A DNA stretch of 64,000 nt, taken from Siphonodentalium dalli. Lineage: Eukaryota; Mollusca; Scaphopoda; Gadilida; Siphonodentaliidae. The notes under the pieces were generated by a model. The model was given only the letters and a program-made list of their open reading frames with translations, searched no databases and was not told the origin of the DNA. A program made the translations under genes and the position numbers. Below, one piece after another: positions 11,936 to 23,210 of this stretch (positions are counted from its first letter, which is position 1; each line of letters begins with the position of its first letter). The stretch lies in NCBI GenBank assembly GCA_032622095.1, contig CP136066.1, forward strand, positions 149,017,559 through 149,081,558, in the 5' to 3' direction.

Positions 11936-12099
11936 ATCAGTATCATGTATATTTTTTTGGATGTAAATTTAACTTCAGCCATTGTTACTGCTCCCTGATA
12001 ACAGTTCACATCTCCCGAATAACCAAACAGGGAGAAATGACTTCTCCAAATTTGAAACATCAAGGGCGGTCCATGTATTTAACGTATTCCAGCCTCCAA

Positions 12100-12194
12100 G
12101 AGGGAGCCTCGCATATATAAAAGATTGCACTGACTTTCAAGGTCAGAATAAATATCATTAAACTAATGTATTCTCTTATATATGCGAGGCTCCC
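12100..12194. other. Inverted repeat (foldback)
   Basis: gggagcctcgcatatata at about 12101-12118 is matched by its reverse complement at about 12177-12194, separated by ~58 bp. It is probably a relic MITE. A further 'gggag.ctcg.atata' phrase follows at 12198-12215. Confidence 0.65.
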
Positions 12195-12215
12195 AATGGG
12201 AGACTCGAATATACG

Positions 12216-12967
12216 AGAATGCATTCGCACAGGGTTTTCGCAAAATTTGAGGAAGCTCCAGTCAGAAGGGTTAAGGATCTGAATCAATGCCAACCTTTGT
12301 TGTTAGAGAGGGACAGGGGTTGGTGTTGGAGAGGGTTCCCATTCCCATTTTTTTAGATATTTTTTTCAACGGTCGGAATTCTCATTCATGAAATAAAGGC
12401 ATTTGTAAATTTCAGACCACAAATATGATGAGATTGTTCAGATGATTTGAACTTAAGTCCTTTTTAATAATAAAAATAATTTATGTTATATAACCGTAAA
12501 ACACACGGTTTGCATAAATACTGACACAACACGTGCGATAAAATATGTACACACAAGTAATCTAAAATAAAGACATAACATTTAAGACCATCTGCATATA
12601 AGTGTTAACAGTTTTAAAAGATATATGACAAAGGAAATAGGTTGGGGATGTGATAAATATATACTAATCTGTGTGGTAGCAATTTAGAAGTGGCCTCAAA
12701 CAATTTACGTGCTAGTATAAAACACTGAGCCGCATGAAACGGAAATAGTTAAGATCACGTGGAAGCGGATATTTAAAATAGAGGAGAAATAAACAAATCT
12801 TACTACCACTATAGTCAAATGGACCGCACTGCGATAGAGAAACTATAATCACACGGAAATGACATGAAAATCAACGCACAACTAAGATCGAAATAAGGAA
12901 TGAAAAATGGTAAAATAAAATCACATCGATATGGACATTAAAAGCAAACTTTAATTATTCCCAACTT
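12216..12967. other. Putative intron or intergenic DNA, no exon recognised
   Basis: This lies downstream (minus strand) of the splice donor at 13179, so it may belong to intron 1 of the PAN-like gene. No second exon was recognised here. Confidence 0.3.
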
Positions 12968-13179
12968 TCAGCTATAGAAGTCTAATCTGAAATCGCCATT
13001 GATAGATATTTTCGAACTACATCGATTGTTTTGTTTGAAAGTAGTTAAGTTAACACAGAGGATAGTGTAATTATAAGCAATAATCAGTGGAATATATCCA
13101 CACCCCTGATTGAGTGATGTTTGCAATATTCCCAAATCGCAATCGACGAGAACAATATGCGACTGATATATAAACTTAC

Positions 13180-13462
13180 CTTCAAAGTTCCTGAACACGT
13201 TCCGTGATGTCGGAATGGGCTCAAGCGTGCCATCTGTCAAGTAGCACTTGTTTTTCTCCCCATCGTAAGAGAACTCTTTGCACGAACCCTCACACATCCC
13301 AGCACACTGAATCTCTGAGTGAGCCATCTCCACTCGTATAGGAAATGGTGGACATCCGGCTGGTAATAAGTCACCAACCAACATAAACTTTCTGCATTCC
13401 ACATTACTAATGATTGCCAAAATCAGAGTGAATACAGACAAATACATGATGTCGACCGTCAT
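13180..13462 (-). CDS. Exon 1 of a secreted PAN/apple-like domain protein
   Basis: Function is inferred: a secreted or extracellular protein with a PAN/apple-like domain, a fold used for protein or carbohydrate binding and found in invertebrate proteins with C-type lectin domains. The ATG at 13462 or, more likely, 13447 opens a hydrophobic signal peptide (MYLSVFTLILAIISNVEC). A cysteine-rich stretch follows, containing SEIQCAGMCEGSCKEFSYDG and then a further C-Y-L, the spacing of a PAN/apple core. The exon ends at 13180 with a strong splice donor (G|GTAAGT on the minus strand). The open frame beyond that is intronic. Only exon 1 is identified: later exons should lie at lower coordinates but were not recognised. 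A pseudogenic paralog with the same signal peptide, cysteine pattern and donor lies at 51.83-53.38 kb. The exon call is strong; the domain name is moderate. Confidence 0.7.
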
Positions 13463-13504
13463 AAACAAATACACGTCTCGTCCTCACTCGTTGTAGGTAG
13501 TCGT

Positions 13505-13720
13505 ATGACGTGGCGTGTTTAAAAGGCTCAACTCTCGCGAATGGATACATGGAGACCGGTGACGTATGATATCTTGTATCGACCGACCGAGCAGAGCTCC
13601 TTCCCATGTAGGCGTATGGTACCCGGCCTTGCATCGATAGTTGGTTGAGTGATGCTATACGACCATGAGAATAGCCATTGTGGTGGCAATTTTAACAAAC
13701 TGCACATTGTGAAACGAACA
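13505..13720 (-). promoter_or_regulatory. Conserved upstream region of the PAN-like gene
   Basis: The upstream flank of this exon is conserved with that of the 53.4-kb paralog (about 53430-53650). Shared phrases include tttaaaaggctcaa, gaatggata, gtgacgt, atcgaccga and ccatgtaggcgta, in the same order. On the minus strand the first reads as a TATA-like CCTTTTAAAC about 60-80 bp before the ATG. The conservation could reflect a functional core promoter or simply a recent segmental duplication. The sequence alone cannot separate the two. Confidence 0.4.
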
Positions 13721-13799
13721 TGTCTCATTGATAAGTCAAGCATTATGTATACATAATTTGGTGATGTTATAGAATTTAAAATATATAGGTTGACTGACG

Positions 13800-14100
13800 G
13801 AAACAGGCTCCTTTTTGGAGACTTTATTCAGCGTCGGATGGGCCTGCACACATTTTGCGCTGATACAGTCTTTATTCAGCTTCACGCAAATTGTGATGGT
13901 TTATACATTTTGATTTAAACAAATTAATTAACTTTTGTATCCGTTTTTAAATTGAGCCCCTTGCTCAATTTAATAAACATTTTGTTAATTTTTTCAATTA
14001 AATTCTTTTTAAATCAAACATTTTGAAAAACTATCGCCGTTGTAACAAAAATTCGAACAGGCAGACAGATCCTACTCATGTAATATATAGATAGATACAA
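13800..14100 (-). mobile_element. Small Helitron/HINE-like element, family C, copy 1
   Basis: Read on the minus strand, it begins with 'atgagtaggatctgtctgcc', then 'tgttcgaattttt' and 'acaacggc', and continues into a poly-A/T-rich body (13915-14030). The same order of phrases occurs at 53870-54005 (plus) and 35160-35645 (minus). Ends are approximate and no protein is encoded. Confidence 0.5.
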
Positions 14101-16763
14101 GAGATGCTGTTGTACATACTTTGCATACTTTGAATATTTAATTGTAGCACTGCTTCAATCGAAATATATTACCTGTTTTCAAACGCTCGCAGAAGTCGAA
14201 GTCAGATAAACGGTATCTATTTCGACCATATCTGGAATATAATAACGCTGATCGCTCTGTGACGATTCCTATGTGTCCGTTGTGCCCGATAGTAGGGTGA
14301 ATTCAGTTCCATTATGTCATATCTATTCCATGCGTAGGTTACAACTTGTTGTATCTGTTTACTTAATGAATAACAGCTGTTCCGTTTTGTCCTCTGTACT
14401 TTGTTGCCAAAAATGGGGTAACAATTCCGTCTGTTAAAAAATCTAAATTTTCGTACTTGGAAGAAATTGAACCCGAATTATCCGACGTTAACTCCCAACG
14501 CGCACATTGGTTTGGATATTCATTTTTGTTGGGTACATACTATATGTTGTCCTGCTATACCAATATGGATTTAAAAATATGTCTCGGCACCTAAGTGCTT
14601 AGGCACAGGCTCCTGGTGAAAATACTAAAAGACCTATGTAGACTATGCCAGTGTCACTGGTGTATAGTTGATATTGGAATTTTAGTATTCCCCGAGCCTG
14701 TGTTTAGGGGACTCAACTTTTTCCCCGAATGATATTAACAAACGGGTAATACAGTAAGTGTTGTTTGCATAATATTTATCTGTGTTTGTTGCATATGCAC
14801 ATAAATACAGCATAATACATTCAAAACAGCCAAAATTTGGTATTATTCGGGTACAAATATTTGCCCACTTTCTCCGAAAAGTACCCGATATATTAAATTT
14901 GAAAAACGTTCTGGGCTGCAGCCCCATGTCCTCTGGCCCCTACGGTTTTTCAAACATATGACTTATCTATATACACTGAGAAAACAATCGGGTCAATATG
15001 ACTAACGTATGGTTAGTCGCAAGCATTTGGTGTCACATTGACTAACCCACACCTTTCAGCGGATCACTATGACTAACTCTGGTCTCAGTCACAGTGATTA
15101 AGTTACACGAATAATAACTCTAATTCAGAGTTTCTGCTAGACGGTAGCCAAAACGGACCCGACTGGGTGCCCACAAAAACAGAGGGAACGTACATCAATA
15201 TCAAAAGAGTTATTGTGTACATGTCCAGTTGTGTATATATGATTTTTGATCACAGGTCAATATTGCCACAAACTGCACCGTATCATAGTTGACGACTGTT
15301 TATATTTCGTTCGAAATCAATTTAAAGAGTCATTCCATAAAATGAGGGACATGCTAAATACACCAATATCAGCGGTCAGTGTACAACGGCAAATAAAACC
15401 TTATCTTTCCGTATCGAAGTATGATTTTGGCAAGAAAGACCATATGGCTAATATGTGGTGTGAGAAACCCGTTGCATGCAAGTGTGCGTAGACAGGGTTG
15501 AACATGAATTTGAGATGTTTTTGAGCTATCGTCTGGTATGTACTGTACAATAACTCAATCACAATCAGAAAATTATGAATATAAATGTGAATGTAGAATC
15601 GTGTGCCATAAATGCTAAATTTGATAAAGTCCCGATGACAATTTCATCAATAGTAATTCCGCGTTCAAGATTAGAATGATATATTTACCATGCCATATAT
15701 GTCGGTAAACAGGATCGTAGATGATAAATTCAGTGAAATTTCTTAATATTTATGGATATAGCATGTAACCAGGTATAATGACAGTAATTTGACCCAATAC
15801 AACCACCCATCAATATTCTCTGTTGCAAGGAAATATGTTTTATTTTGGACAAGAAATTTAAAAACAAACAAACGATAGTCCAAAATCAATTCTAGGTTCA
15901 AGGGACCCTACATGTTAACCCTAGCAAAAACGAGGTCTAATTCCAACACTGCCTTAAATTATGCCTGATATTAATTGCTAAAGGTTCAATGCCCATTGCA
16001 TCACAATTATATTTGATCTAGTATTGAAAGAATGTGATGAGAGGATAAAATGGCATATATTTAAGAACTTCGCTCCAACACCAAAGGCTACATTATCTGG
16101 ATAGAAGGTTCTAATTTCATAGACTACACATACATCTCGGGAAAATGAACCAGTTAAACAGACCTATACCATAAACTACTGTTATACCTCTCAACAGACC
16201 AGTTATGGGATCTGTGTTTTCGAGAACTGATTAAAAGCTTGTTCTGCTTTCGATTCGGTCTCTGATTCTGGATAATATATCATCTGATTTTCTGCTGTAG
16301 TCATTTTGACTAAGCTAAGTTAGTCATACTGGTGACAAATGTTTGGCTATTACTTTATTTAGACATTTTGAATAGCATAGTTTTACAGTGGTACACGTTG
16401 CATGTACTTATTTTAAAATGCATTATACCAGAAACTATAGTGGAGAGGTTGCACACCAGTAACTTAACAGTTATTGCACAGTTTTGTCATTTATAGATAC
16501 ACACGTCGTTTGTGCAGATATTTCCAAGGTTCGATATTATGTTATCAAAATCAAAATATGACTAATAATGTCAAGCCTTTTGTCTCACAACCGACCTGGA
16601 GCACCGGTCACTAAGTCACTAAAACGCATCGCTCATTAATCCGTCATAAATTGATCACCGCTGTCAATCCTGGATCTCGTTCTGGTATATACATATGGCG
16701 AGTTGCTTGGATTGTATAAGTATATGAGTGTGTTAGCTGCTGACTAGATGCCGGTAGCTTATA
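14101..16763. other. Intergenic, no gene supported
   Basis: Mostly unique AT-rich sequence. At 14960-15120 and 16290-16350, short 'gactaac/gttagtca' phrases occur in opposite orientations and could be the eroded ends of a ~1.35-kb element. An 81-codon open frame at 15246-15491 has no recognised motif. Confidence 0.35.
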
Positions 16764-17514
16764 CATCCAGTGTGCGTTCTTTCCTCCACCACTAACACCG
16801 ACAGCGTATTGATGCTAATTTAGTCAATGGTTGCTGAAAAAGCAACAAATACAATCCCAACTCCAACTGACCAACCGATAAGCCATTATATCAGATCGGC
16901 TTGTTATGCCACTCGAAATCATCTATACCTCTCTGCATATGCATACATTCCATGTGTTAAAATATGAAAGCCTACACCATAATTATGCATATATACATAT
17001 AAACTATTTAAGTATACATTTTACATGTATATGCATCCGTAAAATAAATGTAGCACCTAATATATATTGTGCAGTATTATGTATTTGTATATATCGAATA
17101 TAACATGTCCTGCATTTTGGTTTATCCATATGTCCAGTTAAGTGATTCCAGTTTATTTGTTATATGTGCACATTATGTGTATGTATATATGCACGTCTGT
17201 ACTGACATGCACCACGGATACCGACCAAAGTTGATAAAACATTTTGTCGCCGATTTCCATCAAATTTATAAATAATCGTCGTTCTGATATTCAATGATTC
17301 TAATAAGGTAGGTTTAAATAGACGCTAAATCCGTGTGGTTTGAGTCCGGAATTGGGGAAGGGAGAGGCACCTAAGTTGACAACAGTGTACTTATGTCATC
17401 GATTGCGAAAAAAACTATAAATACAAACGAGTTCTGCCTGACATTGATCCAGCTAGAGTCTCTGAACATGTCAAACTGTTACTTGCATACTTGAATTCCG
17501 ACCGACAGTTATCA
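16764..17514. repeat. ~750-bp direct repeat, left copy, flanking an RT fragment
   Basis: This starts at 'atacatccagtgtgcg' and ends at 'gaccgacagttatcac'. The same sequence occurs in the same orientation at 18992-19746. I count about 20 differences (substitutions plus a few small indels), so the copies are about 97% identical. A 68-codon open frame (17069-17275 and 19300-19506) is identical in both, but it has no recognisable motif and is probably chance. Confidence 0.85.
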
Positions 17515-17519
17515 CTCCC

Positions 17520-18985
17520 TTTTTTTTTATCTTGTTTACATAAATGATTTGCTGGAAACTTTGACCAAATCCAGAAATGGCCTACACATCTCTGAAATTC
17601 CGTGTACTTCGCCGTCTGCGGCCGACGATATTGCTCTGATATCACTCACGAAATCAGGTCTTGATAGCCTCATCGACATCTGTTACAGATACAGTCGGCA
17701 GTGGAGATTTAATTTCTCAACGACGAAAAGCACAATTGTTGTATTTAACGAGACAAACCCTCAAGATAAACTCAACGTAAGCAAATGGTTTCTTGGTGAT
17801 CAACCGCTTCCAGAATTCAACAACTGTGTTCATCTTGGAATCAAACAGTGCAAATTTCAAGCTGATACAACACGGAGCTCAATTCTTTCGGAAAAGTTAC
17901 GAAAATCGTACATTAGTATCGCTGGAAGAGGTTTGCACAAATCGTGCACACCACTAACAATGGCAAATCTGTTAGGATCAATCGTGCTGCCAAAAGCTCT
18001 ATATGGTTGTCAATTGCTGAATATCACAAACAACACTGTCATGTATTCAATGGAAAAGGCATACCGATTATGTGTCAAACACATCCAAACGCTCACGACT
18101 CGGACCCCGACTAACGTTGCGATGAGTCTCCTTGGGTTAATACCGCTTGAGACGGGGATACACATCAACAAACTGTATTTTCTCTCCGAACTGATCCATC
18201 TGCCTCAAGGACACCAGGTGCCTCTTACGATCTTTCTCCAGAATTTCTCCAGCACACCATTTTCGCTCGTCAAACAACTCGATTCGTCCCGGATATCATT
18301 GAAATATTAAATCGCTATGACCTGTATCATGTCCTAACAACATACGTGAAAACTGGAATATTCCCAACGAAATCTTCTTGGAAAAATATTGTGCATACAG
18401 CAGTCAGACAGAACTATCATCGAGAATGGTGCCGATCTGTGTCCGTCGATAGAAACCTCGATGTATTTAAAATTGTACACGGAGACCCAGCATCATGTTG
18501 GAACATTTGGAGAATCCTGCGAGATTACCCACGATATATTAAACAACTGCGAAATCTTGCCTTATTGATAAACAAGACAACATACAGTAGCAATTTGACA
18601 TGTTGTGCATGTATAAATACATATAACTGTGAGTTAATACACACAATTCGCCACTGTAATTCACCCTGTTCTGTCGTCCTGAGGAACGACTATCTGGATT
18701 GCATAACTGACCATGCAATACGGCGTTGCCGCCTTTTTGTATATAGACTCGTTAAGCGATATACAACTTTGTGCATTTCTACTCGGCACCGACGTCATGC
18801 AGTACCCGGTGGAAATAGAACAACACATGGACAAAATAATTATCGACACTGCTTCATTTCTGTTCATCTTGTGCCAAGTGATTCGAGGACAATAATCACA
18901 TTATTAACCCACGACTTTGTATATTGTTGTTATATTTACATGAACTATACATATTCTTCTCCAAACTGGAGGTTCACAATAAAAT
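17520..18985 (+). pseudogene. 5'-truncated non-LTR reverse transcriptase fragment
   Basis: The copy starts inside the reverse-transcriptase palm: VYINDLLETL, then AADDIAL, where the family has [FY]ADD at the catalytic aspartates, with the first residue changed to Ala. The thumb and connection region follow (17650-18300), then a C-terminal zinc-knuckle-like C-x2-C...H-x4-C at about 18602-18660, and an end reading 'IDTASFLFILCQVIRGQ' at 18895. At least two frameshifts break it: one near 18240-18290, where the frame moves to the 18346-18660 reading, and one near 18670-18730, where it returns to the first. A short 3' tail carries AATAAA at about 18979 followed by (AT)n. The endonuclease and the first half of the RT are missing. 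It is a dead copy, flanked by the ~750-bp direct repeats. Confidence 0.85.
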
Positions 18986-18991
18986 ATATAT

Positions 18992-19746
18992 ATACATCCA
19001 GTGTGCGTTCTTTCCTCCACCACTAACACCGACAGCGTATTGATGCTAATTTTGTCAATGGTTGCTGAAAAAGCAACAAATACAATCCCAACTCCAACTG
19101 ACCAACAGATAAGCCATTATATCAGATCGGTTTGTAATGCCACTCGAAATCCTCTATTCCTCTCTGCATATGAATACATTCCATGTGTTAAAATATTAAA
19201 TCCTACACCATAATTATGCATATATACATATAAACTATTTAAGTATACATTGTACATGTATATGGATCCGTAAAATAAATGTAGCACCTAATATATAATG
19301 TGCAGTATTATGTATTTGTATATATCGAATATAACATGTCCTGCATTTTGGTTTATCCATATGTCCAGTTAAGTGATTCCAGTTTATTTGTTATATGTGC
19401 ACATTATGTGTATGTATATATGCACGTCTGTACTGACATGCACCACGGATACCGACCAAAGTTGATAAAACATTTTGTCGCCGATTTCCATCAAATTTAT
19501 AAATAATCGTCGTTCTGATATACGATTCTAATAAGGTAGTTTAAATAGACGCTAAATCCGTGTGGTTTGAGTCCGGAATTGGGGAATGGGGAGGCACCTA
19601 AGTTGACAACAGTATACTTAATATGTCATCGATTGCGAATAAAACTATAAATACAAACGAGTTCTGCCTGACATTGATCCAGCTAGAGTCTCTGAACATT
19701 TCAAACTGTTACTTGCATACTTGAATTCCGACCGACAGTTATCACA
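18992..19746. repeat. ~750-bp direct repeat, right copy, flanking an RT fragment
   Basis: Partner of 16764-17514, same orientation. Its left edge coincides with the 3' end of the RT fragment, and its right edge with the same 'cagttatcac' that precedes the 5' truncation of the fragment in the left copy. The layout is therefore exactly: repeat, RT fragment, repeat. Confidence 0.85.
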
Positions 19747-20610
19747 AATAATGTACACTATATACCTGTGTAAGCAGCTGGGACTAATTCGTGAAAATAT
19801 TATATGCATGTGTATGTAGCCTTAACTATAAGGCTAGAGGCAGCATCAGCATCGTCTCCACATATTCATCTATCGATTGGCTTGGCTCGAAGTGTCGCTT
19901 GTCAAAGATCTTGCAGGAAGAGGACTTTTGAAATTTAATTGCAAACCGTTGATTGAAGTACTCAACACGACAACAACAAAGGGCGTTTACTATCCATGAC
20001 ATACCTGTTGTTCTGGGATATTGAATATCACTCTTATGATACTGGTGCCCCTTTGTGGTCGTTTGATTGTCGTCAGAGATCAGAATTCGAGAGGGGTCCA
20101 AATTAACATTTGGTTAATCAAACAACGTTCCATTGAAATTAACTTTCTATAGGAAAGACCATACTGCTCTTCGAAGCTCCCCGGATCTACTTGGGTTATG
20201 GCTATGTCTGGAAAAGACTAGAACATTGAACCTTTAAATTGGCGAAACACAATGGCAATTCAAATTTCGAGAAGGATAAAGTGTTTACATCTTTTGCAAA
20301 GAAACTGGCTAATATTGACAATTTTTGCACACTAATTGGTTCATCGTTCTTACGTCTAAACCAGGAATAACAACTCACGAACTCTCACATACTGCACTGG
20401 GCATTCATCTATGTCATCTGTGTTAAGTCATTAGATTAACACAATTTTGCAGTTTCGCGGGCTCCGCGATGAACTAGCCCGCGATGAATCCCACTATTTA
20501 TCGATCCGCAATGCTTCCAATCGCAATCCAATTGTGGCCGCGATTGGCCTGGTACACCCGCGATAGACGCACGGTATATGGTGTATGTTGATACACTGAG
20601 TCATATAGAG
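19747..20610. other. Intergenic, no gene seen
   Basis: Unique sequence. Around 20455-20575 there is a cluster of 'gcgat/atcgc' and 'cccgcgat' phrases, but no stable fold or coding region that I can support. Confidence 0.35.
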
Positions 20611-20696
20611 TAATGCCCTAAATAATCGACTCCTTAGCAGAATTATTTGTTGCCCATAATTCTGCTGTGGTTAAGGAATCGATAATTTATGCATTA
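20611..20696. other. 86-nt imperfect hairpin
   Basis: The arms TAATGCCCTAAATAATCGAC and onward (20611-20649) and the reverse complement ending GCATTA at 20696 pair with a few bulges around a ~12-base loop. Paired blocks include GCAGAATTA/TAATTCTGC and TCCTTA/TAAGGA. Size and imperfection resemble a pre-miRNA or a tiny MITE. Nothing in the sequence decides between them. Confidence 0.6.
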
Positions 20697-22489
20697 CTGT
20701 GGTCCCAACATATTCAACGCCTATGGAATTCTGAGATGCCTGTACTTTTGTGCATAAGTTGGAGGCAGTGTTCGCCCTGTCGTTGGCCATTTTAGCAAAT
20801 TGCGAAAACAAATACAAAGTGGGTAAATTAAATATGCTTGTGGCTAAAAATATGGCTACAGGCATTTTTTTTGTCCACCACAGAGTGAACGACAATTTAT
20901 TGTAAACAAAAGAAATTAACCGGCTCAGCACAAGACGGCTTAACGTTATTCGTGAGAGCTGACGAGAACTGCGAGATTACGGGTGTGTTCGATTAGCTAT
21001 ACTGTCGGGCGTTGATCGTTTAGAGGTGGATTCTTTAGACGCCATCACAATTGAGTAAACATAGGTTTATGAAATGGCTTCCTGTGTAACAAAAGGGCTT
21101 CATTTTACGGTGTTTTAAACTGATTGCAAAAATTGAAGTCATATATACGCTCAATTCAATAGCTTCTCACATTCGACTATGCAGCCTCTGTTCGTTCAAG
21201 AAAGTTTAACGTATTTAAGATATATATAATTATCCGCGATTTTGTCCAGAAAATGATCATTTTTAATCGTAAGGAACCGTAACGAATCAGTCAAGGACCA
21301 TCACAATACCGGCGATAGAACGACTTCTGATGTAACAGTTCCTACACAGTGTGCAATGTACATGTGGAAGCCTTGCTTTGCATCCACCTCACTTCACATA
21401 GGTATCCATTGCACATAGGACTACCTCAAATAATTTGGAAAGAAAGTGTTTCCTGCTATCTTGCATTTCCCAACACTTCATTCTAGTATTATGAGGAAGC
21501 TGGAATGGCAAATCCTTTAAAAATGTCGGTTCCTGTTTTGTCAGTTCATGTCGATATTGTCTTTGCCAGTGGCACACATTCCATCATGAGAGCTCATAGG
21601 GACACATAGAAAATATTGGCTTTGACCTATGTGTCATTATAATCATGACAGTTCCATTCAATCACTACTTGAGAATGTGAATTTTACACCGGTTCAATGA
21701 AGTTGTCTGACACCATTTGCAAATTTAGTCAGAAACCAGTACATGTCAGATCAGAGTTGAACTTCTGAAGGTTTGTGCGATATTAAAGCAGCTTGTAGAT
21801 ATGAAGTATCTGACACTGAAAATAGAAATAAAACACTTTAAGTATACAATGCACATACAACACCAATCTGGACATGGATGTGGGAGTCTGGTTGAACAAC
21901 TGATCAATTGTATGCTGCATTATAAGTCTAATAAGTACTATGGCTTCTTTTCGAGGAGTTTGAACTGTTAAATAAAGGAATGACTAAAAGTACTTCCTGC
22001 TTAGCTGACCGGTTTGAACTATTAGTACATATAAATGATTCAGGTAAGTGAATTTTTTTTTAACATGAAAAATTAATAGTATTGCTGTCATCATTAAAAC
22101 AACATTAGAATAATTACTAGCTTGGTACCGGGAGTTGCTTAGTTAAGTGAGGATTAAATTGTTAGTGCACATTCAAGACTTCTATCCAAGTCATTTAAAT
22201 TGATTATTAGTGATTTTGAGTCAACTGAGATATCTGGACCTATTCCACGAGACACCATGGGAAAGTTCCACTAATTCTCCCTCCATATCATCTAAACTGA
22301 AGATAAACGCATTTGTTACTGATGATTAGTGCCACTTTAAGTCATCTGAGCACCTATCCCATGGTAATCCCTTGGTCAAATTACCCATTTGAATAAATTT
22401 TCTTATATATCTTCTAATATGATACTAAATACTCTTTATTAGTCATCTATCTTTGTTCATATAATTTTTTAGTCCTCCTTTATATCATA
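20697..22489. other. Intergenic, no gene seen
   Basis: Unique AT-rich sequence with short chance open frames only. No repeats with termini were found. Confidence 0.35.
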
Positions 22490-23150
22490 CTAGCAGGATA
22501 GCCCACCACTGGCGTGGATCGTCTCATGGCTTTGTTCGAAAAAGCAATTGCAACAGCTTCCGAGACACGTATGCTGCACCTAGGTGTAAAATTTCGTCGA
22601 AATCCGCCAGTTTTACCCGATTTGACCTTGAATTGATCATTTTCAAGGTCAAGGTCAGGTCGGGGTCACAATTTGACCCGTCCATGACACTTCCCGCACA
22701 AAAGTACCCATAGGTTGCAAGTTTGAGCTCAATTGGTTCGAGTCTTTAAAGGACACGCACATATAGATCATTTGTGGGAACCCGTTTGAAGGTGAAGGTC
22801 ACCTCGCGCGGAAAAACTGACCCGATAAAAATCTTCCCCGTTCCTTGGAACCCCTAAGTACGAAATTAAGTACTAAATTTCATCTCGAGACGGTCAATGG
22901 AGCCGTATTTATACTCGTCATGTATATAGACGCTCGTTATCAACGACACTGCGGATATACGAACGCTCTTTAACTATCAACGCGTTTAAACCCACAGTGC
23001 CGTTGTTTGTGACTGAGTGGAGAATGGGTGCTGGGAGCTTCTCCAAAACGCCGCGACGACCATTCCCGTGGCTTTTTATCCTTAGATAGGAAGTTTGAGG
23101 TAAATCGGTCCAGCCGTTTTCGATTATATAAAATATATATATACACACAT
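22490..23150 (-). mobile_element. Helitron-like (HINE-type) element H1
   Basis: On the minus strand it ends in CTAG (22490-22493) after a CCACgccaGTGG hairpin. It contains AGGTCA-rich modules at 22620-22690 and 22790. Its right part (22920-23110), reversed, matches the element that begins at 63744: the same 'gcggatacgaacgctcttt', 'agaatggg' and 'aagtttgaggt' type phrases appear in reverse order. The plus-strand element H2 begins at its right edge. No Rep/helicase coding, so non-autonomous. Confidence 0.65.
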
Positions 23151-23155
23151 ATATA

Positions 23156-23177
23156 TCTCATATATATTTTGAAGACC

Positions 23178-23210
<33 letters not shown>

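Noticed and set aside
16764-19746. The 750-bp direct repeats as LTRs of an LTR retrotransposon
   Set aside because: The enclosed RT is of non-LTR type (no integrase, protease or gag), is 5'-truncated and has an AATAAA/(AT)n 3' end. No primer-binding site or polypurine tract is seen at the repeat edges.
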